NCBI GenBank assembly: GCA_017482005.1 | Contig: JAFUOI010000006.1 | Location: 66,086-130,085, forward strand | Reading direction: 5' to 3' | DNA length: 64,000 nucleotides | From: Lachnospiraceae bacterium | GTDB lineage: Bacteria; Bacillota_A; Clostridia; Lachnospirales; Lachnospiraceae | Shown: piece after piece, positions 26,667 to 35,983 of the stretch | Position numbering within the stretch: the first letter of the stretch is position 1 | Layout of the letters: each line of letters opens with the position of its first letter | Translations under genes and position numbers: made by a program | Notes under the pieces: generated by a model | What the model was told of the DNA's origin: nothing | The model's input: only the letters and a program-made list of their open reading frames with translations | The model's database searches: none

Positions 26667-28028
26667 TATTAATGTCTCAAAATGCATTCCGTGTGATGCC
26701 TTGATCAGAATCGTATCCCCCTTCTGCAGTACGGAATCTTTCTCTGATAAAAACGCCTCTTTTGTCCCGTAATAACGCAGTACAAAATCTTCTCCGTCAG
26801 CATCGGATCCGCCCCGTGAATTTTTTGCTCCCTCATAAATATGTCGGGCATTTTCACCGATACAGATAAGCACATCGATTCCGGTTGCCTTCGCATAACT
26901 ACCAACTTCTGCGTGAAGAGCATCCGAGTTATCTCCCAATTCAAACATATCACCGAGAACAGCCACCCGTCTGCCTTCCGTCTCGGAAAGCGCATCCAGT
27001 GTCGCCTTCATGGAAACCGGATTTGCATTGTAACTCTCGTCGATAAGTGTATATATCCCGCTCTCCGTCACTTCTCCTCTTCCCGCCAAAGCAGTTACAC
27101 TCCGGATTCCTTTTTCCATCTCCTGTCCGGAAAGTCCGAGCAGCTTTGCCACACAGACGGCTGCCATTGCATTTTTGACCTGATGCACACCCGGCAGACG
27201 GATATCCGCATGAATCTCCATATCATCTTTGTGTATTATACATGTCGTTCCAAGTAAGCCTCTGCTAACTACATTCTCTGCATAACATTCATCGGTTCCG
27301 AAAAAGCATGTTTTCTTTCCGTTGACTTCCTTCACTGTTATGAGTTTGTCATCCTGACCGTTCAGTACGACATCACCTTCACCCGAAAGTCCTTCGAAAA
27401 TTTCTGTTTTTGCTTTCAAAACACCGTCTCTGTCACCGAGATTTTCAAGATGACATTCCCCGATGTTGGTTATCACGCATATATCCGGTCTTACCATGGC
27501 CGTCAAACGGCTCATTTCACCGAAATCACTGATACCCATTTCTACAACTGCCACTTCATGTTCGTCGCGGATGCGGAACAATGTCAGCGGAACTCCCACT
27601 TCATTATTAAAATTTCCTGCAGTTTTAAGCACATTGTATTTTGCCGAAAGAACCCCTGCAATCATCTCTTTTGTACTGGTTTTTCCGACACTTCCGGTAA
27701 TACCTACAATCTTACAGGAAAGGCGGCTGCGATAAAACGCCGCAATCTCTTTGATTGCCTGAAACGTATCCGGGACAAGAATATAAGGACAATCTGTTTC
27801 CGGCACTTTTTCCACCAAAACACAAAGAGCACCTTTTTCCATTACCTGGCCGACAAAGGAATGACCATCCACCCGCTCTCCAACGGTAGCAACAAAAAGC
27901 CATCCCGGCTCAATCAGTCTTGAGTCAATTGCGATTCCGCAGACACTCTCCTGTTTTTTTGCCTCCGGTCCGTGGTACTGACCGTGACACGCCTTTGCAA
28001 TATTTTCCAAAGTCATATCTTTCATCAT
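26652..28028 (-). CDS. murF: UDP-N-acetylmuramoyl-tripeptide--D-alanyl-D-alanine ligase
   Basis: 458 residues. Adds the D-Ala-D-Ala dipeptide to UDP-MurNAc-tripeptide. ATP loop GITGSVGKTSTKE, the Mur-ligase NEVG(V)P stretch FNNEVGVPLTL, and DESYNANP are visible. It directly follows ddl (18 nt), which makes its dipeptide substrate. Start: two adjacent Met codons (28028 or 28025) with only a weak ribosome site. Confidence 0.96.
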   Translation of the reverse strand: MMKDMTLENIAKACHGQYHGPEAKKQESVCGIAIDSRLIEPGWLFVATVGERVDGHSFVGQVMEKGALCVLVEKVPETDCPYILVPDTFQAIKEIAAFYRSRLSCKIVGITGSVGKTSTKEMIAGVLSAKYNVLKTAGNFNNEVGVPLTLFRIRDEHEVAVVEMGISDFGEMSRLTAMVRPDICVITNIGECHLENLGDRDGVLKAKTEIFEGLSGEGDVVLNGQDDKLITVKEVNGKKTCFFGTDECYAENVVSRGLLGTTCIIHKDDMEIHADIRLPGVHQVKNAMAAVCVAKLLGLSGQEMEKGIRSVTALAGRGEVTESGIYTLIDESYNANPVSMKATLDALSETEGRRVAVLGDMFELGDNSDALHAEVGSYAKATGIDVLICIGENARHIYEGAKNSRGGSDADGEDFVLRYYGTKEAFLSEKDSVLQKGDTILIKASHGMHFETLIKELV

Positions 28029-28046
28029 TATTTATCACCGTTTCAA

Positions 28047-29075
28047 TTATTTATATTTACGAAGGGATACTTCAATCAGCCACTCACAAAGCCTGTTGAA
28101 ATCATATCCCATTTCCGCAGCTTCCTGCGGAAGGAGCGATGTCGGCGTCATTCCCGGAAGTGTATTGGCCTCCAGGCAGAACATATCGCCGTTTTCATCC
28201 ATCATGAAATCGATACGGGCATAGGACTCAATATGAAGCGCATCAAATACCTGCTGCGCATAGTCCTGCATTTTCCTTGTAAGTTCTTCGGATATCTGTG
28301 CCGGACATGTCTCAATAGTACTTCCTGCCTGATATTTGTTTTTGTAATCATAAAATCCTTCAATCGGTGCAATCTCAATAATCGGAAGTGCCTTACCTTC
28401 AATAACACCGACAGAAAATTCTCTTCCTTTTATGTACTGCTCCACAATGACCTGTGAATCATAGGTCTGAGCTTTTTGAATTGCATCTGCGCACTCCGCA
28501 GCATTGTTTACCATATACACGCCGACACTTGAACCGCCGTTGCATGCTTTTACAACCGCCGGATAAATCACATCATCCGGAAGCGGATCCCCTGTCTTTA
28601 ATGTATACCCCTGAGGTGTCGGAATTCCCGATCCCGCAAAAATCTGTTTGGACAAGCCTTTGTCCATGGAAACTGCTGCCCCTAAAGGTCCTGTGCCTGT
28701 ATATTTGATTCCTTCAAGGTCTAGCGCTGCCTGAACTCTTCCGTCCTCACCATTCTCACCGTGAAGACCCATAAACACAATATCTGCCTGATGACAGATG
28801 TCCATTACGTTCGGTCCGAAAAATCCTATGCCGCCACGTTTTTGTTTAATCGCCTCGATATCCGGATTTGACTGACCGATATCTTCGACAGCCTCTGCCC
28901 AGTCTTTTTCTACCGTGAAAACATCACTGTCGTCCGCATTATCATATCCCATAAACACATCAAGCAAAATTACCTGATGTCCGTTTTCCTTCAGTGCACG
29001 GTATACCATCTTTCCCGTAATCAGGGATACATCTCTCTCTGTACTTGTTCCCCCTGCCAAAACTACTATTTTCAT
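28047..29075 (-). CDS. ddl: D-alanine--D-alanine ligase
   Basis: 342 residues, ATP-grasp ligase making D-Ala-D-Ala. N-terminal GGTSTERDVSLITG (catalytic Glu in the family), HGENGEDG loop, and the omega-loop FYDYKNKY ending in Tyr248. That Tyr marks D-Ala rather than D-lactate specificity (family knowledge), so a normal, vancomycin-type target is expected. Its ATG overlaps the stop of the upstream lipoprotein gene (ATGA). Confidence 0.96.
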   Translation of the reverse strand: MKIVVLAGGTSTERDVSLITGKMVYRALKENGHQVILLDVFMGYDNADDSDVFTVEKDWAEAVEDIGQSNPDIEAIKQKRGGIGFFGPNVMDICHQADIVFMGLHGENGEDGRVQAALDLEGIKYTGTGPLGAAVSMDKGLSKQIFAGSGIPTPQGYTLKTGDPLPDDVIYPAVVKACNGGSSVGVYMVNNAAECADAIQKAQTYDSQVIVEQYIKGREFSVGVIEGKALPIIEIAPIEGFYDYKNKYQAGSTIETCPAQISEELTRKMQDYAQQVFDALHIESYARIDFMMDENGDMFCLEANTLPGMTPTSLLPQEAAEMGYDFNRLCEWLIEVSLRKYK

Positions 29076-30493
29076 TCTGCATCCTCACTTTCTGCAAGAT
29101 TTCCGAGAATTAAAAGCAAAGTCGATTTCTGTCTGTGTGATAGATCAATTCCCTCCATATTGTGAAACATGGAATGAATCTGCTCCTTACACACATTTCT
29201 ATACTCAAAGCTGACAATAATATAATCCGCAATAGCAAGCCATACGGAATTTTCCAGAGAATCCCCTTTCCCTGCAATCCTTCCGAATATACTCTGCGGT
29301 GAAGCATTCAGATATCCTCCGCACAGATCCATCATCTCCGCCATCTGTTTATCGCAGATTGTCATATCTGCCCCTTTCAAAGAAGTCATGTAAAACAAGT
29401 TGCCCCACAGCTTTGCATTACAAAGAAAACCTCTGTCTTTTGTCAGCATTGTATAACCGGGTTTCACCACAGCCTCATCCTGTCTGTAAGCCTCTTTGAT
29501 AACTGCATGGTATGTATAGTTTCCGACCGCACGAAACAGGGAAGCTGCTGCCATATACTGCAAATCACCGGTCAATTTAAATCGGGCTGCATTCTGATAA
29601 GCTTTCTGTGCCTGTGTCAGACTTTTGGCTGCCAATGTCGCATTGTAAGGCTGGAATACCACATATCCTGCTGCCATCGACGATGCAAACATATAATCTT
29701 CCTTCACAATACGCTGCTCAATATCTCCGGGCTTTGCATAATCATATCGCACTCCCTGCTCACGCACCTGAGCATCTCTGTCCGCAAGCACCTGCTCACG
29801 CATATCCGACATCCACTGCAAATGTTCTTCCAACTTCTTTTCAAACTCTTCACCGAAAGATTCCGGATAAAGTTGGTAAGCCGTTGCTAACTTCTGGAAA
29901 CTGTAATAAATCTCCATTCTGTCCCCGGCACTTTTTATTTCACCGTAATATTCATCCGGTGTCACATCCAGAAACTCTTTTTTTAATTCATCGTACTGTG
30001 TGTGATATCTGTTCTCATCAATTCGGAATGTATAGGATTGACCGATAACCGCCGTCTGTATGTAATATACGCCGGGCTCCGTGATTTGTGAAAAATCTCC
30101 TTTATATACAGATTTTCCTTCCGATTTTTTATTGCTCATCTTATGCATTTTTCCGGTAAAAATGCGCTTATTTGTCGCACTCTCCAATACATAAAAAGAC
30201 TCGGAAAGATTATCTCCCACGAAGTAGGCATATTTTTTATCTTCCGGTGCATATCCCATTAAATCGACAAATATATTTGAATTAACCTGAGGTCTCGCAA
30301 AATTCTGTTCGTATTCTTCTTCACCGACAAAGCCCTCGCGCTGTTCCATCTCTACTTCGTAGGCGCTTTGCACAGTCTCATCCCGGAGTGCTTCCGGATC
30401 TGTATTCCCGCTTCCCTGACAACCTTGCAAAAAAGCAATGCAGAACATGCAAAACAACAGGACATTTTTCTTATTCTGTTTTCTCTTTCGCAT
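29072..30493 (-). CDS. GH9-like lipoprotein with probably inactive catalytic domain
   Basis: 473 residues from the ATG at 30493 (GGAGG 12 nt upstream; 30514 is an alternative). Lipoprotein signal with Gln-Gly-Cys. The first mature domain (about 65-160) is an Ig-like CelD_N module as found before GH9 cellulase domains (NIFVDLMGYAPEDKKYAYFV, then TEPGVYYIQT and SYTFRI). The rest is helical like a GH9 alpha-barrel, and SAGDRMEIYYSFQKLATAYQ aligns by eye with the GH9 signature Asp-Ala-Gly-Asp, with the first catalytic Asp replaced by Ser. I see no C-terminal catalytic Glu motif and the domain is short. The ATGA overlap with ddl suggests an envelope role rather than cellulose digestion (inference). 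Confidence 0.7.
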   Translation of the reverse strand: MRKRKQNKKNVLLFCMFCIAFLQGCQGSGNTDPEALRDETVQSAYEVEMEQREGFVGEEEYEQNFARPQVNSNIFVDLMGYAPEDKKYAYFVGDNLSESFYVLESATNKRIFTGKMHKMSNKKSEGKSVYKGDFSQITEPGVYYIQTAVIGQSYTFRIDENRYHTQYDELKKEFLDVTPDEYYGEIKSAGDRMEIYYSFQKLATAYQLYPESFGEEFEKKLEEHLQWMSDMREQVLADRDAQVREQGVRYDYAKPGDIEQRIVKEDYMFASSMAAGYVVFQPYNATLAAKSLTQAQKAYQNAARFKLTGDLQYMAAASLFRAVGNYTYHAVIKEAYRQDEAVVKPGYTMLTKDRGFLCNAKLWGNLFYMTSLKGADMTICDKQMAEMMDLCGGYLNASPQSIFGRIAGKGDSLENSVWLAIADYIIVSFEYRNVCKEQIHSMFHNMEGIDLSHRQKSTLLLILGNLAESEDAE

Positions 30494-30554
30494 TCTTAAA
30501 AATAACCTCCGCATACCCTTGTATTATACTCCACGAGCCCTGGCAGGTAAAGAG

Positions 30555-31733
30555 TTAAAGATACATTTCCCCATCACGGAAAACGATTTCTCCGTCGATC
30601 ATTGTAAAAAGAACTTTTGAAAATATATCAAAGGGATGCCCTTTAAAAAGAACAAGATCTGCCAGTTTATCTTTTTTTATACTTCCCACTTGATGATCCA
30701 TACGACAGATGCGCGCAGCAGATATCGTAAGTGCTTTTAATCCGCTCTCCAAAGGCAAACCTTCTTTTACGGCGAGGGCCGCGCAAAGAGGCAGTGACTG
30801 TATGAGGGATACCGGATGGTCTGTCGTAACTGCAACCGTCACGCCGTTTTTTTCAAGTTCTCCCGCTGTCTTAAACGCCATATTCTGCACCTCAATCTTA
30901 TTCCTGCTGGCAAGATCGGGACCTATGACAGCAGGAAATCCCGCATCTTTTATCTGCGGTGCAATCAGGTGTCCCTCACTACAGTGATCAAGTGTAATTT
31001 CAAGACCGAACTCCTTCGCTATCCGTATGGCCGTCAGAATATCATCCGCCCTATGGGCGTGGACTTTAAGGGGAATTTTCCCCGAAAATACATCCCGGTA
31101 ACAGCCGTAACGAAATTCATCCGAAATGTTTTCTTCCTTTCCCGGCTCAGGTGTGTGAGGATATTTTGTCACATAATTTCTTGCATGCAGTAATTCTTCC
31201 CGGAGCATGGACGCGATTGCCATCCTGGTGTAAGGACTCTTATCCGACATTCCGTAATTCATTTTCGGATTTTCTCCAAAAGCTACCTTCATGGCAGCCG
31301 GGGCTAACCGTACCATGTCGTCAATACATCTCCCGTGCGTCTTTACAAATGCAAACTGGCCACCCACCACGTTGGAACTTCCCGGCCCGACCATGGCAGA
31401 TGTAATCCCCGCTGCCACTGCATTATGAAATGCCGCATCCATCGGATTAATGGCATCAACAGCACGCAGATAGGGCGTCAGGGGATTGACACATTCGTTG
31501 CAGTCATCCCCTTCCCTGCCCTTTTTTTCCTCGGTAATTCCCATATGACAGTGCGGCTCAATAAATCCGGGAAACAACTTATTCCCCCGGGCATCAATGA
31601 CTCTTGCCTGCGGTGGAATTTCGAGATTTTCCCCTACATCACGGATAACACTTCCATCCACAAGAACCGTTCCTTTTTTTATAATTCCAATCTCCTCCAT
31701 AGTGAAGATCATGGCATTTACAATTGCTATCAT
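30555..31733 (-). CDS. Metal-dependent amidohydrolase (imidazolonepropionase-like)
   Basis: 392 residues. TIM-barrel amidohydrolase with metal ligands in EPHCHMG (His-x-His), KVHAHRADD, LDHCSEGH and VTTDHPV; the N- and C-terminal strands form the usual beta-sandwich (DARGNKLFPGF, then DKLADLVLFKG). The closest-looking families are imidazolonepropionase/aryldialkylphosphatase-like hydrolases; the substrate cannot be told. Ribosome site GGAG overlaps the end of the spoIIQ-like gene, so it is in the same operon. Cytoplasmic. Confidence 0.88.
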   Translation of the reverse strand: MIAIVNAMIFTMEEIGIIKKGTVLVDGSVIRDVGENLEIPPQARVIDARGNKLFPGFIEPHCHMGITEEKKGREGDDCNECVNPLTPYLRAVDAINPMDAAFHNAVAAGITSAMVGPGSSNVVGGQFAFVKTHGRCIDDMVRLAPAAMKVAFGENPKMNYGMSDKSPYTRMAIASMLREELLHARNYVTKYPHTPEPGKEENISDEFRYGCYRDVFSGKIPLKVHAHRADDILTAIRIAKEFGLEITLDHCSEGHLIAPQIKDAGFPAVIGPDLASRNKIEVQNMAFKTAGELEKNGVTVAVTTDHPVSLIQSLPLCAALAVKEGLPLESGLKALTISAARICRMDHQVGSIKKDKLADLVLFKGHPFDIFSKVLFTMIDGEIVFRDGEMYL

Positions 31734-31742
31734 ATTCTGCTC

Positions 31743-32615
31743 CTACTGCAAAAGACTGAGTGGGTCTACCGGCTGTCCGTCCTTCGTAATCATGAAATAA
31801 ACATGGTCACCTTCCACGGAATAATACTTTGTTGTTTTTGCAACATTTCCGATAACCTGACCACGTGATACGACTGTCCCTTCCTGCACCTTTAATGATT
31901 CAAGTTGCCCATAGGTAACTTCATAGCCATTTCCGAGATTCATTACGACATAATTTCCCAGCTGCGGAGATTCATCTATCTTTACAACCTGTCCACGTGC
32001 AACCGCGCTCACATTGTCCCCCTGCTCTGCACCGATCAGAATCGCAGGATTATATTTGTACTGCATAAGCGTCTCAAAATAGACTGCACTGTCCATGCTG
32101 TAATTCAAAATAACATTTCCTGACAGTGGCCATCCCATACCATCTTCTTCGGAGAACGAAAGATCGGATATCTGTGTTACAACGGAAGAAGACGAAACTT
32201 CTTTGTCTCCGGACTCGTTTATGCCGTTCTCTTCTTTGCCTTCCGGTTCCGCACCGGTTTCCGGCTCACTTACAACATTATTTGCAGAATCATTTTGCGG
32301 TTTCTCATCTTTTACTCCGGATGTTGTTGATTCATTATTTCCTGTTCCGGACGACGGATTCTCCTGCGGATATTCGTTCACCACATCCTGACCGCTCACG
32401 CGTGCAAGAGAAGCACCGCTCGAATATTCCGGATCATTTAAAATACTGTTTCCCGTGTCCGGACTTCCGTTCAACTGTGTCAGATCAATTTTATAATCCG
32501 TTGCCGTGTTCATTGTCTGATTGACATAGACTGCTGTTGCAATACACCCGGTAATCACTACTGCCGTGGAGAAAATCAGGCTTTTCTTTTGCTTGTTGTT
32601 ATTATTTTTTCGCAT
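31743..32615 (-). CDS. SpoIIQ-like M23-fold protein lacking zinc ligands
   Basis: 290 residues from the ATG at 32615 (GAGGTGAT just upstream). One membrane helix (about 12-33), a long Ser/Asn/Glu-rich linker (35-165), then a LytM/M23 beta-fold (about 170-290: MGWPLSGNVILNYS, then GDNVSAVARGQVV and GTVVSRGQVIGNVAK). The His-x4-Asp ligands of active M23 enzymes are replaced (YNPAILIGA), the Tyr-Ala-His-Leu motif reads Tyr-Gly-Gln-Leu, and His-Leu-His-Phe reads His-Val-Tyr-Phe, so it should be catalytically dead. Position next to spoIID fits the forespore engulfment protein SpoIIQ (inference). Confidence 0.8.
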   Translation of the reverse strand: MRKNNNNKQKKSLIFSTAVVITGCIATAVYVNQTMNTATDYKIDLTQLNGSPDTGNSILNDPEYSSGASLARVSGQDVVNEYPQENPSSGTGNNESTTSGVKDEKPQNDSANNVVSEPETGAEPEGKEENGINESGDKEVSSSSVVTQISDLSFSEEDGMGWPLSGNVILNYSMDSAVYFETLMQYKYNPAILIGAEQGDNVSAVARGQVVKIDESPQLGNYVVMNLGNGYEVTYGQLESLKVQEGTVVSRGQVIGNVAKTTKYYSVEGDHVYFMITKDGQPVDPLSLLQ

Positions 32616-32655
32616 ATTTATCACCTCGGTGATAGTGTTTCCCATTTTTTCTACT

Positions 32656-33699
32656 TTATTCCATCCTATGACAGCTTACATCTGCAAAAAAATAATCAAT
32701 AATTTCGCGATAATCCTTTCCTTTTTTAGCAAGCACATTTCCGTAATATTGATCCAACCCAAAACCGTGCCCTTTTCCATTTGTCCGGAAAATATAATTT
32801 TCACCTTCTGTTTTCCATGTGAAATTGGAGGATGCAAGACCGAGATCCTCCTGCAATTCTTCTCCGGAAATCCTTTTACCGTCCCTTATAATCGACAGCA
32901 CATACCCCTCTTCATTCATTTCTGCATCACTTATACTGCCCACCTCTTCGCAATCAATTTTATATTCCTTCATATAGTCTGCGGCACTCAGATTTTCCGC
33001 ACATATAGTTTGCTTTAAGTAACTTTTATTTTCCTCTCCTGATAATTCCTGTCCGTTTCTCGTCTTACCTGCACTCATTCCGGTGTAGTATCCGCTGATG
33101 GGTTTTCCCTCCCATTGTAAGTATATTCCCTGTGTTTCTGTCACGGCAGACACACATTTTTTCAGAAGTTCTTCGTAATGTTCTCCCCATCTGTTTTGCA
33201 TATCCGAATCTGTCCAGTAAGCTCCTTTTTCTCTGTCCAGACAAATTTCTTCCTGACTTTCCGGTATTTTACCCTCTGCTTTTTTCTCTTCTCTCTGCCT
33301 TACATACTCTTTCATCAGCGTACTGCGCAGCAATATAACCTGTGCCTTTAACACCTCCGTTTCGTAATCCACAGAGACACTCGCCGCCAACGCACCGACC
33401 AAAAAGTTCTCGACCGGTAATCTTAGGGTAACTCCTTCCTCCTTCCACACTACATAATAATGGTTGTTGTGCGGAAGTTCACTCAAATTTTCGTACATAT
33501 CAAGTATCTGCACATTTACAGGTTTTTCGGTCATTTTAAAGATCTCCTTCTCAAGAGATATATCTTTTTCTTCCCGATAATTTGACCACTCTTCTTTTTG
33601 CTCCTTAAACGAAAATGCAAAATAGGGAAATAAAAAAAGAAATATCAGAATTGCCGCCAAATCTTTCAACCAACCGATATTTCTTCGTCTCTTTTTCAT
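32656..33699 (-). CDS. spoIID: SpoIID/LytB-domain protein, engulfment-type
   Basis: 347 residues. One N-terminal membrane helix (11-30). The SpoIID domain covers about 60-345, with PVENFLVGALAASVSVDYET, YYTGMSAGKTRNG and GKGHGFGLDQYYGNVLAKKG. SpoIID is the lytic transglycosylase of the engulfment machine. Here the segment equivalent to Ser-Glu-Met-Pro reads Ser107-Val-Ser, so the catalytic Glu known from Bacillus subtilis (Glu88) seems to be absent. First gene of the spoIID-spoIIQ-amidohydrolase-lipoprotein-ddl-murF run; good GGAG ribosome site. Confidence 0.85.
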   Translation of the reverse strand: MKKRRRNIGWLKDLAAILIFLFLFPYFAFSFKEQKEEWSNYREEKDISLEKEIFKMTEKPVNVQILDMYENLSELPHNNHYYVVWKEEGVTLRLPVENFLVGALAASVSVDYETEVLKAQVILLRSTLMKEYVRQREEKKAEGKIPESQEEICLDREKGAYWTDSDMQNRWGEHYEELLKKCVSAVTETQGIYLQWEGKPISGYYTGMSAGKTRNGQELSGEENKSYLKQTICAENLSAADYMKEYKIDCEEVGSISDAEMNEEGYVLSIIRDGKRISGEELQEDLGLASSNFTWKTEGENYIFRTNGKGHGFGLDQYYGNVLAKKGKDYREIIDYFFADVSCHRME

Positions 33700-33897
33700 A
33701 TCCTTTGTCTCCTTTTATACAGAATTCCGGATTTCACATAATCTTTATAAATCAAGATGCAAAAAAATTTGCAATCTTCTTAAAAAGATATGCAAAATTA
33801 GCCGTGAATATATCTTTCTTTTCTGTTATCATATAGTCAAAGAAATTTATTTTTCAAAACCTGAAAACAGTCTGTACATTTAACAGAGGAAATGCTT

Positions 33898-35019
33898 ATG
33901 AACAAAAAGGTTATAGTTGCGGGACATATTTGTATTGACATTACACCGGTCTTTCCCGACAAAAAAATGAATTCCATAAACGACCTTCTTTCTCCCGGAA
34001 AACTGATCCAGACAGGGATTGCAGATGTTCATACCGGCGGAGCCGTAGCTAACACGGGGCTTGCGCTGAAGATTCTGGGCATGGATGTGTCACTTATGGG
34101 AAAAGTAGGATGTGATGCATTTGGCGATATGATCTGCGGTATTCTGCACAAGTATGATGCAGATAAGCATATGATTCGCTCCGCGGAAGAATCAACCTCT
34201 TACTCCGTTGTTCTGGCCATTCCGGGAATCGACCGCATTTTTTTACATAATCCGGGTGCAAACAATACATTCCGCGCAAGCGACATTGATCCGGAATCCC
34301 TCACAGATACCGCGTTGTTTCATTTTGGTTACCCACCGCTTATGCGTGCCATGTATGAAAACGACGGCCGGGAACTTGTTACCCTCATGCAATCTGTCCG
34401 CGAAGCCGGTGTTTCTACATCTCTTGATATGGCAGCAATCGATCCGGAGACAGAAGCAGGAAAACTGGATTGGAACGAAATACTAAAACACGTGCTTCCC
34501 CATGTGGATTTCTTTGTTCCAAGCGTGGAGGAACTTTGCTTTATGCTTGATAAAGAGCTCTTTGCCCGGTGGCAGAAGCGCGCAGCAGGAAAAGATATTA
34601 CCGAAGTGCTCGATATTGAAAAGGATGTTAAACCTTTGGCAGATATCTGTATGTCCTACGGTGTCAAAGTCCTATTAATTAAATGCGGAGCTCCGGGTAT
34701 GTTTTACAAAACAGCCGATGCGAAAGCTCTGGCAGACATTTCACCCCGCATCAATCTTGATGTAGTTGCATGGGCAGACAAAGAAGGGTTTGAAGCAAGT
34801 TACATTCCTGACTGCATCTTATCCGGTACAGGCGCAGGCGACACAAGTATCGCTGCATTTCTCGCATCGGTTTTAAACGGGGAAACTCCGGAAACCGCAA
34901 TACAGTTAGCTGCTGCTACCGGTGCAAGCTGTGTCACGGCATACGATGCACTGGGAGGATTAAAACCGCTGGAGGAACTTAAAGATAAAATCCAATCCGG
35001 CTGGAAAAAAGTGAGGTAG
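33898..35019 (+). CDS. PfkB-family sugar kinase
   Basis: 373 residues from the ATG at 33898 (GAGGAA 7 nt upstream). Ribokinase fold: N-terminal VAGHICIDITPVFP, substrate loop HTGGAVANTGLALKILG and the C-terminal active-site SGTGAGDTSIAAF with catalytic Asp. It is some 40 residues longer than usual because of insertions around 215-240 and 275-295. With the class II aldolase 4 nt downstream it forms a phosphorylate-then-cleave unit for a sugar or sugar acid, as in inositol (IolC/IolJ) or tagatose pathways; the substrate is not evident. Confidence 0.9.
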   Translation: MNKKVIVAGHICIDITPVFPDKKMNSINDLLSPGKLIQTGIADVHTGGAVANTGLALKILGMDVSLMGKVGCDAFGDMICGILHKYDADKHMIRSAEESTSYSVVLAIPGIDRIFLHNPGANNTFRASDIDPESLTDTALFHFGYPPLMRAMYENDGRELVTLMQSVREAGVSTSLDMAAIDPETEAGKLDWNEILKHVLPHVDFFVPSVEELCFMLDKELFARWQKRAAGKDITEVLDIEKDVKPLADICMSYGVKVLLIKCGAPGMFYKTADAKALADISPRINLDVVAWADKEGFEASYIPDCILSGTGAGDTSIAAFLASVLNGETPETAIQLAAATGASCVTAYDALGGLKPLEELKDKIQSGWKKVR

Positions 35020-35023
35020 GCTT

Positions 35024-35869
35024 ATGTTAGTAAATATGAACGATCTTTTATTACCTGCAAAAAAAGGCGGATATGGTGTCGGGTTTTTTAATGCTGTCAA
35101 TGTGGAAATGGCAAGAGCCGTTATCGAAACCGCTGAGGAACTTCACGCGCCTGTTATGGTAGGAACAGCAGAGGTCCTTCTTCCTGCCATGGATCTTGAA
35201 CGTGTTGCGGAATACCTGATTCCAATGGCACAAAAAGCGTCCGTTCCTGTCTGTGTTCATTATGACCACGGTCTTACATTCGAACGTTGTATGGAAGCTC
35301 TGAAACTGGGCTTTTCCTCCATCATGTACGACTGTTCAACAGAAGAATATGAAACGAATGTTTCAAAAGTGGCGGAAATGGTCCGCATCTGTCACGCAAC
35401 GAACGTTACCGTAGAAGGTGAACTCGGTCATGTCGGAGACAATGAGGGTTCCGGTAAACTTGCCAATCCAAGTGACTATTACACGGACCCTGACATGGCA
35501 CTTGACTTTGTTTCCCGCACCGGAGTAGACAGTCTTGCCGTTGCAGTCGGGAACGCACACGGCGACTATAAATTTCCGCCGAAGCTGGACTTTGACCGTA
35601 TTCAGACAATTTCCGAAAAAACCTCTCTTCCTCTTGTACTTCACGGCGGAAGCGGTCTTTCCGACGAAGATTTCCGCATTGCCGTAAAGAAAGGTATCTG
35701 CAAGGTTAATATCTTCACGGATATTGACAAAGCAGGAAAGGCCGGTGTAGAGGCCGGAATTGCCGCAGGCGAAAAAACCATGATGGGATTAATTCCTTAT
35801 GAAATCAATGCCATGAAAAAAGTTGTAGCAGAAAAAATACGCTTGTTTGGTTCGGAAGGGAAAGCATAA
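35024..35869 (+). CDS. Class II (zinc) sugar-bisphosphate-type aldolase
   Basis: 281 residues. Zn-dependent aldolase of the FbaA/GatY/KbaY/IolJ group: VHYDHGLTFERC with the catalytic Asp and Zn His, VEGELGHVGDNE, AVGNAHGDYK and LHGGSGLSDEDF. A ribosome site GAGG overlaps the end of the kinase gene. Which ketose phosphate it cleaves cannot be told from sequence alone. Confidence 0.93.
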   Translation: MLVNMNDLLLPAKKGGYGVGFFNAVNVEMARAVIETAEELHAPVMVGTAEVLLPAMDLERVAEYLIPMAQKASVPVCVHYDHGLTFERCMEALKLGFSSIMYDCSTEEYETNVSKVAEMVRICHATNVTVEGELGHVGDNEGSGKLANPSDYYTDPDMALDFVSRTGVDSLAVAVGNAHGDYKFPPKLDFDRIQTISEKTSLPLVLHGGSGLSDEDFRIAVKKGICKVNIFTDIDKAGKAGVEAGIAAGEKTMMGLIPYEINAMKKVVAEKIRLFGSEGKA

Positions 35870-35910
35870 AAAACGTAAATCCATTCCAAAACGGAACCTA
35901 TAAATAAGTT

Positions 35911-35972
35911 AAAAAAGGGAGTCCGCTCCATAAGAGATTTCAAAAAATCTTCTTTTGCGGTACTCCCTTTCA
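35911..35972. terminator. Bidirectional terminator
   Basis: AAGGGAGT-CCGC pairs with GCGGTACTCCCTT (one bulged base) around an inner AT-rich hairpin. It separates the convergent aldolase and EF-hand genes. Confidence 0.75.
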
Positions 35973-35983
35973 TTATTTTACAC

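Noticed and set aside
27450..27923. Forward open frame of 157 codons
   Set aside because: Antisense to murF.
33760..33815. Near-palindrome (TTGCAATCTT .. AAGATATGCAA) before spoIID as a sporulation sigma promoter
   Set aside because: Spacing and boxes do not fit sigma-F, E or G consensus well enough to claim.
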